NCBI GenBank assembly: GCA_022704585.1
Contig: JAKJGD010000142.1
Location: 1-6,077 of the forward strand
Origin: Spirochaetota bacterium
Lineage (GTDB): Bacteria > Spirochaetota > UBA4802 > UBA5550
DNA length: 6,077 nucleotides
Direction: 5' to 3'
The notes under the pieces were generated by a model. That model made no database searches, had not been told where the DNA came from, and saw nothing but the letters and a program-made list of their open reading frames with translations. The translations under genes were made by a program, and so were the position numbers. Of the stretch, positions 5,957-6,077 are shown piece by piece; position 1 is the first letter of the stretch, and every line of letters starts with the position of its first letter.

Positions 5957-6077
5957 ATGCTTTTCAATAAAGAAACGGCAGGGCGACTCTATTTCGATAA
6001 CGCCGCCACCTCGTTCCCCAAGCCGCGGGAAGTTGTGGACGCGGTCGTGGACTACATGACCGTGGTCGGCGGTAATC
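5957..6077 (+). CDS. Class V aminotransferase / cysteine-desulfurase-like protein, 3' part outside the window
   Basis: Only about 40 residues are visible, but LYFDNAATSFPKP (residues 11-23 from the ATG at 5957) is the characteristic N-terminus of PLP-dependent class V aminotransferases of the cysteine desulfurase group, and the reading ends in GGN at the window edge. The NAATSFPKP form recalls, from memory, the EF2568-like subgroup rather than IscS, where DNAATTPxDP is usual. Three ATGs are in frame: 5924, 5954 and 5957, with a stop at 5912-5914 bounding the frame. I prefer 5957 because AGGG (5949-5952) lies 4 nt upstream; at 5924 a GAGG (5919-5922) lies only 1 nt away. Relatives also tend to start close to the YFDNAAT motif. 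The catalytic lysine and active-site cysteine region are beyond the window, so desulfurase activity cannot be judged. Confidence 0.9.
   Translation, partial: MLFNKETAGRLYFDNAATSFPKPREVVDAVVDYMTVVGGN

Noticed and set aside
1..6077. CRISPR array, tRNA, rRNA, transposase or attachment site
   Set aside because: No spaced repeats of suitable length, no tRNA-like cloverleaf, no transposase-like protein and no flanking inverted repeats were seen on either strand.

Overview
The window looks like chromosomal DNA of a Gram-negative-type bacterium. The protein-coding content includes a two-component receiver domain, a probable lipoprotein, and an MBOAT acyltransferase with an SGNH-like partner. Base composition is uneven: 2461-2520 is 41/60 G+C by hand count, 5281-5340 is 31/60 and 3841-3900 is 20/60. 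ATA isoleucine codons are common even in the GC-rich genes. A spirochaete or a Desulfobacterota-like lineage would fit, but the sequence does not settle the taxonomy.

Layout. (1) 2-406, plus strand: the C-terminal receiver domain of a protein that begins before the window, probably a hybrid sensor kinase. (2) 472-1617, plus strand: a 381-aa probable lipoprotein of unknown function. (3) 5708-1620, minus strand: a tight three-gene block read leftwards, MBOAT O-acyltransferase (4164-5708), membrane-anchored SGNH-hydrolase-like protein (3096-4160), and a variant CapA-like protein (1620-3089). It converges on the lipoprotein gene with only 2 nt between the stop codons. (4) 5709-5956: an AT-rich divergent intergenic region of 248 bp with A/T tracts, short direct repeats and weak promoter-like hexamers. 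(5) 5957 to the window end, plus strand: the start of a class V aminotransferase / cysteine-desulfurase-like gene. There is no stretch of more than 300 bases without a gene, and I see no tRNA, rRNA, CRISPR array or insertion sequence.

How the genes may work together. MBOAT proteins of the AlgI/DltB/PatA type pass an acyl group across the inner membrane, and a periplasmic or membrane-anchored SGNH-like partner usually completes the transfer to a cell-surface polymer. The first two genes of the minus-strand block fit this pairing. The third gene, CapA-like, belongs to a superfamily tied to surface polymers such as poly-gamma-glutamate, but it lacks several residues usually found at the metal site. 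I infer a surface-polymer O-acylation cassette with an unusual CapA-type accessory protein; the polymer cannot be named from this window.

The most notable structural observation is that all three minus-strand genes lie in one reading frame of 1363 codons. Only two TAA codons interrupt it, followed by one and two linker codons before the next ATG.
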